Shown here: positions 8,970-16,787 of the stretch, piece by piece
How the letters are laid out: every line of letters begins with the position of its first letter
Position numbering within the stretch: position 1 is the stretch's first letter
NCBI GenBank assembly: GCA_041398245.1
Contig: JAWKVC010000005.1
Coordinates: forward strand, 146,300 to 210,299
Reading direction: 5' to 3'
DNA: 64,000 nt
From: UBA7672 sp041398245
Lineage (GTDB): Bacteria > Pseudomonadota > Alphaproteobacteria > Caulobacterales > Hyphomonadaceae
Notes under the pieces: model-generated
The model's database searches: none
What the model saw: the letters and a program-made list of their open reading frames with translations, nothing else
What the model was told of the DNA's origin: nothing
Position numbers and translations under genes: made by a program

Positions 8970-10142
8970 CTACAGCAGATGCTGTTCCGCTTCGTCGCGG
9001 TGTTTCTTGAGATACTTCATGAAAGGCGTGCCCCCCGTGCCGACGTCGGTGTCGTTGCCGGCGGAGTCCTTCGACTGTTTCGCGATGTAGCTCGCCGCGT
9101 ATTCGAGATGGCGGGTGCGGAAACGCGCGAGGCTGCGCACGCAGATATTGTAGAGCTCACGCAGGTTGGCGTCGCCCGCGCCCTGCACGAAGGCGCGCAG
9201 GGTCGACATCGCGCGCACGCGATCGACAAAGGTGCGGTGCGCGGGCGGACGATAGATGTGCAGCTCGTCGAGGAAGGTGCGCAGCGGGTCGGCGGCGTGA
9301 CCGATGCCGAGCAGCGCATCCATCGACGGCACGATGGTCGATTGCGACCCGGTCTGGCCGCGGAAGGCCTGCGGCCGTCCGCCGGTTTCGGCGACGCCTT
9401 CATAGACCAGTCCTTCGCCCAGCGCGGGGTTGTCCTTCCAGCCATGGATGTAGGGCCGCACGCGGTGGAAATAGATGTAGGGATCGCAGCGCTCCGGCAT
9501 GCGATCGAATATGGCGTTCACATCGTCCCAGACCGTGTTGCAACGTTCGAGGCTGGCCGCGACCGCCGAAGTATCGCCGGTGTTCACCGCGTCGATGATC
9601 GCCGGGATCTCGGCCAGCATCTCGCCGGCGCGCGCCTCGATGGCGACATGCACGAGCACGAACCACGCCTCGTCCTGTCCGGCGAGGAAGTTCTGGATCA
9701 TCCAGATATTGTCGAGGCTGATCGGGCCCGAGCGATCGAGCCGGTCCCAGTTGTCGAGCACATAGGCCGAGTAAGGCAGCAGGGGCTGCTGGCCGAGCCG
9801 CTTGGCCAGCGCCCAGACCGGAACCGCCAGCGGCGCCGGCAGGGCGGCGGGGGCTTCCGGCTCGCCCCAGACATAGGCCTGCACCATGAAGGAAGAGCGG
9901 ACCATGGCGGTGCGCAGCTGCGCATCCGTCGCCTCCGCGCAGAAGGTCCGGAGGTCGAGAACCGGCAGGTCGGCGAGGTGGCGGCGAATGCGGCCGGTCA
10001 GCAGCGTCCGGGGTAGATCGCGGGCCGCTTCCTCGGGCGCGGCCAGCTCCGAGGGAAGCTCGACGCTCGCGGCATCATAGGAGCAAAGAAAGCCCCTGTT
10101 TTTGCTCATGTCGTGGTCGGAAAGCCTCAGAACGTCCGGCAT
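8970..10142 (-). CDS. Indoleamine 2,3-dioxygenase-like heme protein
   Basis: About 390 residues. The protein resembles the indoleamine 2,3-dioxygenase (IDO) family, heme enzymes that open the indole ring of tryptophan to N-formylkynurenine. Family marks are RGFLCSYD near the N-terminus, the C-terminal helix FRTRHLEYAASYI whose His is the candidate proximal heme ligand, and GTGGTPFMKYLKKHRDE at the end. I placed the start at the ATG at 10142, with AGGGA seven bases upstream; 10109 is an alternative. No kynurenine-pathway gene is adjacent. It stands alone on the minus strand inside the pho/pst locus. Bacterial members may act on substrates other than tryptophan. Confidence 0.8.
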   Translation of the reverse strand: MPDVLRLSDHDMSKNRGFLCSYDAASVELPSELAAPEEAARDLPRTLLTGRIRRHLADLPVLDLRTFCAEATDAQLRTAMVRSSFMVQAYVWGEPEAPAALPAPLAVPVWALAKRLGQQPLLPYSAYVLDNWDRLDRSGPISLDNIWMIQNFLAGQDEAWFVLVHVAIEARAGEMLAEIPAIIDAVNTGDTSAVAASLERCNTVWDDVNAIFDRMPERCDPYIYFHRVRPYIHGWKDNPALGEGLVYEGVAETGGRPQAFRGQTGSQSTIVPSMDALLGIGHAADPLRTFLDELHIYRPPAHRTFVDRVRAMSTLRAFVQGAGDANLRELYNICVRSLARFRTRHLEYAASYIAKQSKDSAGNDTDVGTGGTPFMKYLKKHRDEAEQHLL

Positions 10143-10466
10143 TCGGTGATTCCCTGCCACAATCCGGCGAAAGCGGGCAGAAACCACGCCTGACAGGGGG
10201 TGTAAATCCGGACCCCGGAAGGCTCCCTAAGGGAAACCCAGGCCTTTTTCACAGGCAGGACGGCAGATTTGGCTGTGTCCGCGGCGCCAACACATCGTGT
10301 CGCGGCGAGTCGTGGAGACTTTTTCGCAGGACTGTCACAATAGGCCCCTACATGACCGGTGAGTAGCGGCGGCTGGGCGTCATATGTTCGTGCGAATGGC
10401 TCTTTCGAGCCGCTCCGGGGCTGGAGCGGGGCCATTCACGGGTCATGAGAAGCGCCGGAGGGGGAT
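10143..10466. other. 324-bp intergenic region, divergent promoters of dioxygenase and pstB
   Basis: No convincing gene is present. It must hold the promoters of the leftward dioxygenase gene and the rightward pstB-phoU-phoB genes. A TGTCA sequence at 10333-10337 is one half of a typical Pho box, but I see no second half at the expected 11-bp spacing, so I do not call an operator. Confidence 0.5.
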
Positions 10467-11297
10467 ATGAGCCGGATGGACCCGATGCCTCCCCTGCGCA
10501 TGGAAACCCATGTCGCCGCCAAGTCGTCTGTCCCGCCGGCGCCCGCCAAGATCAGCGCCCGTACGGTTTCCGTCTTCTACGGTGAGAAACAGGCCCTGTT
10601 CGACGTGTCGCTCGATATGCCGGGCAAGTCGGTCACCGCGCTGATCGGCCCGTCAGGCTGCGGCAAGTCCACCTTCCTGCGCTCGATCAACCGGATGAAC
10701 GACACCATCCCGAACTGCCGCGTGACCGGCGAGATCGAGATCGACGGCCAGGACATCAACGACGCTGCCATCGACCCGGTTCTCCTGCGGGCGCAGGTGG
10801 GCATGGTGTTCCAGAAGCCGAACCCGTTCCCCAAGTCGATCTTCGACAATGTGGCCTATGGCGTGCGCCTGCATGGCCTCGCGCCCTCGCGCGACCAGCT
10901 GAAGGACATTGTCGAATCCGCCCTGCGCAAGGCCGGCCTGTGGGACGAAGTGAAGGACCGGCTGACCGCCTCGGGCGTCAGCCTCTCCGGCGGCCAGCAA
11001 CAGCGTCTGGTCATCGCGCGCGCCATCGCCGTCAATCCAGAGATCATCCTGATGGACGAGCCGTGCTCGGCGCTCGATCCCATCGCCACGGCGAAGGTCG
11101 AGGAACTGATCGACGAGCTGAAGGCGAATTACTGCATTGTTATCGTCACCCACTCCATGGCCCAGGCGGCCCGGGTGTCGCAGCAGACGGCGTTTTTCCA
11201 CCTTGGCAAGCTGGTCGAGACCGGCCCCACCGAGGCGATTTTCACAAACCCAAGTGACTCGCGGACCCAGGACTACATCACCGGGCGTTTCGGATAG
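10467..11297 (+). CDS. pstB: Phosphate ABC transporter ATP-binding protein PstB
   Basis: 276 residues. It powers the high-affinity PstSCAB phosphate importer and also relays phosphate status to PhoU/PhoR. It has Walker A GPSGCGKST, Q-loop VFQKPNPFPKSIFDN, signature LSGGQQQR and Walker B ILMDEPCSALDP, all typical of PstB, with an N-terminal extension of about 25 residues. The ATG follows GGAGGGGG by a few bases. phoU begins 39 bp downstream and phoB follows. The permease genes pstA and pstC, normally just upstream, are absent from this window. Confidence 0.96.
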   Translation: MSRMDPMPPLRMETHVAAKSSVPPAPAKISARTVSVFYGEKQALFDVSLDMPGKSVTALIGPSGCGKSTFLRSINRMNDTIPNCRVTGEIEIDGQDINDAAIDPVLLRAQVGMVFQKPNPFPKSIFDNVAYGVRLHGLAPSRDQLKDIVESALRKAGLWDEVKDRLTASGVSLSGGQQQRLVIARAIAVNPEIILMDEPCSALDPIATAKVEELIDELKANYCIVIVTHSMAQAARVSQQTAFFHLGKLVETGPTEAIFTNPSDSRTQDYITGRFG

Positions 11298-11336
11298 GCG
11301 CGGACGCCTGTACACTCCCGGTGAGGAGACCAAGGC

Positions 11337-12029
11337 ATGACAGAACATACAGTCAGGGCTTTTTCGCAGGACCTGGAGGAGCTTTCAGGCGATCTCGCCC
11401 GTATGGGCGGGCTGGCCGAGGACATGCTGTCGGACGCGATCCTTGCGATCGCGAACCGCGATCTCGTGCTGGCCGAAACGGTCGTTGCGCGTGATCCGCA
11501 GATCGACAACCTGCAGATCGAGGTCGAGAAGAAGATCCTTCGTCTCCTCGCGCTTCGCCAGCCGCTGGCGCGCGACCTGCGCCAGACCATTTCCGCCCTC
11601 AAGATCGCGACCGAACTCGAGCGTATCGGCGACCTAGCCAAGAGCATCGCCAAGCGCGTGAAGCTGGTGGAAACCGTTGATGCGCCAACCGCGCTCAAGG
11701 GCGTCGCCCGCATGGGCCGTCTGGTCACCGCGCAGCTGAAGCGCGTGCTGGACGCCTACACGGCGCAGGAAACCGACGCCGCCAACCGCGTCTGGATACG
11801 CGACGAGGAAGTGGACGAGCACTATCAGTCGCTCTTCCGCGAAGTCGTGACCTACATGATCGAGGACCCGCGCACGATCTCCGCCTGTGCGCATCTTCTT
11901 TTCGTCGCCAAGAACCTCGAGCGTATCGGCGACCATTGCACGAACATCGCCGAGGAAATCCACTTCCTCGTCACCGGCGAACAGCTCCCCGTCGAAAGGC
12001 CGAAAGTCGATGCCCTCAACAGCAACTGA
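11337..12029 (+). CDS. phoU: Phosphate signaling complex protein PhoU
   Basis: 230 residues in two repeated three-helix halves, each with the PhoU metal-binding pattern: ATELERIGDLAKSIAKR (about residues 95-111) and AKNLERIGDHCTNIAEE (about 191-207). PhoU links PstB to PhoR, keeps the Pho response off when phosphate is plentiful and restrains phosphate uptake. It follows pstB and its end reaches the start of phoB, so pstB-phoU-phoB look co-transcribed. The length matches the family and nothing is truncated. Confidence 0.96.
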   Translation: MTEHTVRAFSQDLEELSGDLARMGGLAEDMLSDAILAIANRDLVLAETVVARDPQIDNLQIEVEKKILRLLALRQPLARDLRQTISALKIATELERIGDLAKSIAKRVKLVETVDAPTALKGVARMGRLVTAQLKRVLDAYTAQETDAANRVWIRDEEVDEHYQSLFREVVTYMIEDPRTISACAHLLFVAKNLERIGDHCTNIAEEIHFLVTGEQLPVERPKVDALNSN

Positions 12030-12045
12030 ACTTGAGCGTCCAGCC

Positions 12046-12747
12046 ATGCGTCCCGCCGCCGCCACGCGGCCCTATGCGCTGATCGTCGAAGACGAGGCCG
12101 CGCTGGTCGAACTGATCCGCTACAATCTCGTCAAGGAGGGCTACGAAGTCGCCACCGCGACGGATGGCGAAGAGGCCCTGCTGCTGATCGAGGAAAGGCA
12201 GCCCGATATCGTCCTGCTCGACTGGATGCTGCCGAAGCTGGCCGGCATCGAGGTCGCCCGCCGCCTGCGCTCGAAAGCGCAGACGCGCAACCTGCCGATC
12301 ATCATGCTGACCGCGCGCACCGAGGAAAGCGACCGCATCCGCGGCCTCGACATCGGAGCCGACGACTACATGACCAAGCCCTTCTCGATGTCGGAGCTGA
12401 CGGCCCGCATCCGCGCCGTGATGCGCCGCATCCGTCCGGCCCTTGCCGAGGATGTCGTCGTGGTCGGCGATATCTCGATGGACCGCGCCGCCCACAAGGT
12501 CACGCGCGGCGGCATCGACATCCATCTCGGGCCGACGGAGTTCCGCCTGCTCGACTACTTCATCCAGCATCCAGGCCGCGTGTTCAGCCGCGAACAGCTG
12601 CTCGATGCGGTGTGGGGCTCGGACGTCTATGTCGAGACGCGCACGGTCGATGTGCACATCGGCCGCCTGCGCAAGGCGCTGGCAAAGGGCGGACAGGAAG
12701 ATCCGATCCGCACCGTGCGCTCGGCCGGCTACGCGCTGAACGTCTAG
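12046..12747 (+). CDS. phoB: Phosphate regulon response regulator PhoB
   Basis: About 233 residues. The receiver domain contains ALIVEDEAALVELI, phospho-acceptor Asp in IVLLDWMLP, MLTARTEE and the switch lysine in DDYMTKPFS. The C-terminal winged-helix OmpR/PhoB DNA-binding domain ends with VDVHIGRLRKAL and TVRSAGYAL. It is the partner of PhoR (6330-7700). The start is uncertain: the ATG at 12046 leaves a normal N-terminus, while one at 12010 would overlap phoU and add 12 residues. The stop codon overlaps that of the convergent GNAT gene within a CTAG. Confidence 0.94.
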   Translation: MRPAAATRPYALIVEDEAALVELIRYNLVKEGYEVATATDGEEALLLIEERQPDIVLLDWMLPKLAGIEVARRLRSKAQTRNLPIIMLTARTEESDRIRGLDIGADDYMTKPFSMSELTARIRAVMRRIRPALAEDVVVVGDISMDRAAHKVTRGGIDIHLGPTEFRLLDYFIQHPGRVFSREQLLDAVWGSDVYVETRTVDVHIGRLRKALAKGGQEDPIRTVRSAGYALNV

Positions 12748-13172
12748 GTCGCGTCGATCTCCGAGGCGAACCATTCGAGCAGGCGACGCTCGAACCTCTG
12801 CGACTCGTAGAATGCGATGCCGCCTTCATTATCGGTTTCGGTCGCCACCCACACATAGGTGCAGCCGCGTTCGCGTCCCCACGCGATCAGCGCGCGGATC
12901 ATCCCGCTTGCGATGCCGCGCCGCTGATGGCCGGGCGCGGTCCCCAGATTGTCGATATAGAGGTCCGAGGCGCGGTCGGGCTGCAGGTGAACATTGCCGC
13001 GGATCTGGCCGATCACGACGCCCGCCTCCACGGCCACGAACATGGCGTGATTGGCGTCAGCCAGAAACGCAGCCAGCCTTTCAGGTTGCATCTCCTCGTC
13101 GAACACATCCGCCGCGACCCGGTCGAGCAGGTGGGTGTTCGCGGGCGTGATGTGGCGGATGGCGAACGTCAT
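12744..13172 (-). CDS. GNAT family N-acetyltransferase
   Basis: 142 residues. A compact GNAT fold is indicated by LYIDNLGTAPGHQRRGIASGMIRALIAW, cut here to its key part APGHQRRGIASGMI, the acetyl-CoA pyrophosphate-binding motif A (Q/RxxGxG/A), followed by the motif B-like YVWVATETDNEGGIAFYESQ. The acceptor is unknown. It converges on phoB with overlapping stop codons, and is divergent from purB across a gap carrying a palindromic repeat (13221-13263). It has its own promoter region and no obvious functional tie to its neighbours. Confidence 0.88.
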   Translation of the reverse strand: MTFAIRHITPANTHLLDRVAADVFDEEMQPERLAAFLADANHAMFVAVEAGVVIGQIRGNVHLQPDRASDLYIDNLGTAPGHQRRGIASGMIRALIAWGRERGCTYVWVATETDNEGGIAFYESQRFERRLLEWFASEIDAT

Positions 13173-13220
13173 GACGAGTCCCCGGGTCTTGCCGCGAATC
13201 TAGGCGGACAATCCATCACT

Positions 13221-13263
13221 GTCATTCCGGCTCTGCGCGGCTTCGCCGCCGGGCCGGAATGAC
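13221..13263. repeat. REP-like palindromic element
   Basis: Outer arms GTCATTCCGG and CCGGAATGAC are perfectly complementary, and an inner stem GCGGC-TTC-GCCGC sits between them. This form is typical of dispersed intergenic palindromes in GC-rich proteobacteria. It lies between the divergent GNAT gene and purB. A shorter related stretch with CCGGATGACAAGCCGG follows at about 13276. Confidence 0.6.
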
Positions 13264-13334
13264 GCCTCGGCCAAGCCGGATGACAAGCCGGGTGAGGGGG
13301 CCTAAAGGCTGCGCAGACCAGCCGGAGCCCGCCC

Positions 13335-14645
<1,311 letters not shown>

Positions 14646-14654
14646 ACAAAACAT

Positions 14655-14683
14655 GGGCCGGAGCCCCACCCGGACTCCGGCCC
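14655..14683 (+). terminator. Probable terminator of purB
   Basis: GGGCCGGAG and CTCCGGCCC form a perfect 9-bp stem around an 11-base loop, starting ten bases after the purB stop. No T-run follows, so it may only slow the polymerase or protect the 3' end. Confidence 0.6.
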
Positions 14684-14952
14684 AAGGCCATGATGGCGGA
14701 GCAGCTCGGCGCGAGGGGTCGTGCGCCGCTGCTCCAACCGGACCCCTGCGCGCGAGGGGGGACATCTGGCGCGACCGCGTCGGAGGAGCGGACGGCACGG
14801 GCCCGGTCGGGACCAGGCCAGCGGGGGCTGACCCTCAGCACACAGATTGACCGGCAAGCGCTAACGAAGGCGCCTCCGCCAGCAATACTGTTTGACGAAA
14901 GGTATTCACCATGCCGGCGGCACGGGGCGTTCCGCCTTGGGACGCGTGCATG
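14684..14952. other. Non-coding, strongly structured region between purB and the zeta-subunit gene
   Basis: No convincing protein gene. At 14698-14735, GGAGCAGC pairs with GCTGCTCC and, inside it, GGCGC with GCGCC. The apical loop holds AGGGGTC (14714-14720), exactly complementary to GACCCCT at 14741-14747, five bases after the stem, as in an H-type pseudoknot. GACCCC can instead pair with GGGG at 14755-14758. It could be a small RNA, a 3' element of purB or chance folding in GC-rich DNA. I recognise no named RNA family. Confidence 0.35.
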
Positions 14953-14990
14953 AAAAACCCCGCCGGCAGGCCGTTGGCCGGGCGGCGGGG
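14953..14990 (-). terminator. Intrinsic terminator of the zeta-subunit gene
   Basis: Read on the minus strand, a GC-rich hairpin (arms CCCCGCC and GGCGGGG) is followed directly by TTTTT. It lies 38 bases downstream of the stop at 15028, the form expected of a Rho-independent terminator. Confidence 0.85.
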
Positions 14991-15027
14991 CAATTCGCGT
15001 GGTGAATCTGAATAGCTGACGAGTCGG

Positions 15028-15354
15028 CTATTTCTTCTCGGCTTTGACCTGCTCGATGGCCGTGTCCATCAGCTCGGTCATCTGCCGCTGCAGCTGATGG
15101 TCGCTGATGTCGACGCCGGCGGCGTCCAGGTCGCCTTTGACCTTACGGAATACGTCTTCGTCGCCGGGGGCCTCGAAGTCGGCCTTGACCACTTCGGTGG
15201 CGTAGGCGGCGGCGGCTTCACCGGTCTTGCCCAGCTTTTCAGCAGCCCAGAGCCCCAGAAGCTTGTTCCGGCGGGCGTTCGCCTTGAAGCGAAGCTCCTG
15301 ATCCAGGGCGAATTTGCCTTCTTCAGCCCGTTCACGCTTGTCGAAACCGCTCAC
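15028..15354 (-). CDS. ATP synthase zeta-type inhibitor (DUF1476 protein)
   Basis: 108 residues. DUF1476 includes the zeta subunit of alphaproteobacterial F1F0-ATPases, which binds F1 and blocks reverse rotation (ATP hydrolysis). Matching features are FDKRERAEEGKFALDQEL at the N-terminus, the conserved core ARRNKLLGLWAAEKLG, then VVKADFEAPGDEDVFRKV and DISDHQLQRQM. I chose the GTG at 15354 because GGGAG lies seven bases before it; reading further upstream gives an Arg-rich, non-homologous tail. It is a single gene with its own terminator between purB and purC. The F0 genes are 28 kb away in this window. Confidence 0.9.
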   Translation of the reverse strand: MSGFDKRERAEEGKFALDQELRFKANARRNKLLGLWAAEKLGKTGEAAAAYATEVVKADFEAPGDEDVFRKVKGDLDAAGVDISDHQLQRQMTELMDTAIEQVKAEKK

Positions 15355-15536
15355 ACATCGTCTCCCTGGGGTCGCTTGCGCCCCGTGCCTGTCACGTCGA
15401 TATAGCCACTCGAAAGGGCTGAAAACACCCCCGCGACGACGCCGGACGCGACGCCACGCCACGGATGGGCTAGGAACCACTTTCCTACACGAGTCGGGGG
15501 CGGAAGCAGCCGCTTTCCGGCCCAGGAGACGTTAGA

Positions 15537-16298
15537 ATGGCCAAGCGCCGGAAAATCTACGAAGGCAAGGCGAAGATCCTCTACGAGGGTCCCGAACCGG
15601 GCACGCTCATCCAGTATTTCAAGGACGATGCGACCGCCTTCAACAACGAGAAACGCGCCGTGCTGGATGGCAAGGGCGTGCTCAACAACCGCATCTCCGA
15701 ATTCGTCATGATGCAGCTCAACCAGATCGGGCTGCCGACCCACTTCCTGAAGCGTATCAACATGCGCGAGCAGCTGATCCGCGAAGTGGAGATCATCCCG
15801 CTTGAAGTGATCTGCCGCAATGTCGCGGCCGGCTCGCTGTCCAAGCGGCTCGGCATCGAGGAGGGCACGCCGCTGCCGCGTTCGATCATCGAGTTCTGCT
15901 ACAAGAAGGACGAACTCGGCGATCCCATGGTCACCGAGGAACACATCACGGCGTTCAACTGGGCGACCCACCAGGAGATCGACGACATCCTGGCGATGAC
16001 GCTGCGTATCAACGACTTCCTCACCGGCCTGTTCGCCGGGGCGCAGATCAAGCTGGTCGACTTCAAGGTCGAATACGGCCGCCTCTATGAGGGCGAGATG
16101 GTGCGCACGGTGCTCGCCGACGAGATCAGCCCGGACAGCTGCCGCCTGTGGGACATGTCGACCGGCGAGAAGCTGGACAAGGACCGCTTCCGCCGCGATC
16201 TCGGCGGCGTCACCGAGGCCTATGCCGAGGTTGCGCGGCGGCTTGGAATCATCAAGGAAGCGGGCGGGGCGGAGATCCTCTCCTTCTCCGGCAAATAG
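15537..16298 (+). CDS. purC: Phosphoribosylaminoimidazole-succinocarboxamide synthase PurC
   Basis: 253 residues, the normal bacterial length. It joins CAIR and aspartate with ATP to make SAICAR. The start MAKRRKIYEGKAKILYEG is the standard PurC opening; LEVICRNVAAGSLSKRLG and LVDFKVEYGR contain conserved substrate and nucleotide residues, and DEISPDSCRLWD closes the active site. AGGAG precedes the ATG at good spacing. purS starts eight bases after the stop, so purC-purS form a tight pair. Confidence 0.97.
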   Translation: MAKRRKIYEGKAKILYEGPEPGTLIQYFKDDATAFNNEKRAVLDGKGVLNNRISEFVMMQLNQIGLPTHFLKRINMREQLIREVEIIPLEVICRNVAAGSLSKRLGIEEGTPLPRSIIEFCYKKDELGDPMVTEEHITAFNWATHQEIDDILAMTLRINDFLTGLFAGAQIKLVDFKVEYGRLYEGEMVRTVLADEISPDSCRLWDMSTGEKLDKDRFRRDLGGVTEAYAEVARRLGIIKEAGGAEILSFSGK

Positions 16299-16306
16299 GC
16301 GGTCCC

Positions 16307-16549
16307 ATGAAAGCCAGGGTGCATGTCTCGCTGAAATCCGGCGTCCTCGATCCGCAGGGCAAGGCCGTGGGCGATGCGTTGGGCCGGCTGGGCTTCAACG
16401 AGGTTGCCGGCGTACGCGTCGGCAAGACGATCGAGATCGAGCTTGCCGACGGCCTGTCCAAGGAACAGGCGCAGGCCCGCGTGAAGGAAATGTGCGAGAA
16501 GCTGCTCGCGAACACGGTCGTCGAGCGCTACGCGATCGAGATCGCCTGA
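16307..16549 (+). CDS. purS: Phosphoribosylformylglycinamidine synthase subunit PurS
   Basis: 80 residues, the usual size. PurS is the small structural subunit that with PurL and PurQ makes FGAM synthase, and it helps pass ammonia from PurQ to PurL. It opens MKARVHVSLKSGVLDPQG and ends NTVVERYAIEIA, both typical. It starts eight bases after purC. purQ, usually next, is 3.1 kb further on, beyond four leftward genes. purL is not in the window. A 14-bp perfect palindrome (16549-16562) covers the stop region. Confidence 0.96.
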   Translation: MKARVHVSLKSGVLDPQGKAVGDALGRLGFNEVAGVRVGKTIEIELADGLSKEQAQARVKEMCEKLLANTVVERYAIEIA

Positions 16550-16566
16550 GGCCGGCCGGCCTAAGA

Positions 16567-16701
16567 CTACTTCGTCTTTTCAGCCGAGTCCGAAACCGCC
16601 TTGCCGGCGGCCTGAACGTCCTTGCCGAGGCCTTCGATCGTGTTGCAGGCCGCCGCCAGCAGCGGCGCGGCGATCATGACAGCGAGGAGAAGTTTGCGCA
16701 T
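16567..16701 (-). CDS. Entericidin A/B family lipoprotein
   Basis: 44 residues. The signal peptide ends at lipobox LAAAC, and the mature part NTIEGLGKDVQAAGKAVSDS has the NTxxGxGxDxxxxGxAxxxxA pattern of entericidin-type small lipoproteins. In E. coli EcnA/EcnB form an antidote/toxin pair, but most family members are uncharacterised envelope lipoproteins. It is the last of three leftward genes ending close to purS, downstream of the acyltransferase. A related protein lies on the other side at 18902-19153. Confidence 0.85.
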   Translation of the reverse strand: MRKLLLAVMIAAPLLAAACNTIEGLGKDVQAAGKAVSDSAEKTK

Positions 16702-16787
16702 TCGGCGCCCCTGGTTCCAGTATCCTGAGCCTTGAAGATGACCGCTGGCGCAGCGCCGCGCAAGGGCCCGCCCTACGGTACGGCGTC

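Noticed and set aside
10333..10337. TGTCA as part of a Pho box before pstB
   Set aside because: Only one half is present; the second repeat at 11-bp spacing is missing.
14911..15015. Short open frame of 34 codons with an AAAGG site
   Set aside because: It runs through the zeta terminator hairpin, has no similarity I recognise and an Arg/Gly/Pro-rich composition.
16549..16562. 14-bp perfect palindrome AGGCCGGCCGGCCT at the purS stop as an operator or terminator
   Set aside because: No loop and no T-run, and made only of GGCC units, which are common by chance in such DNA.
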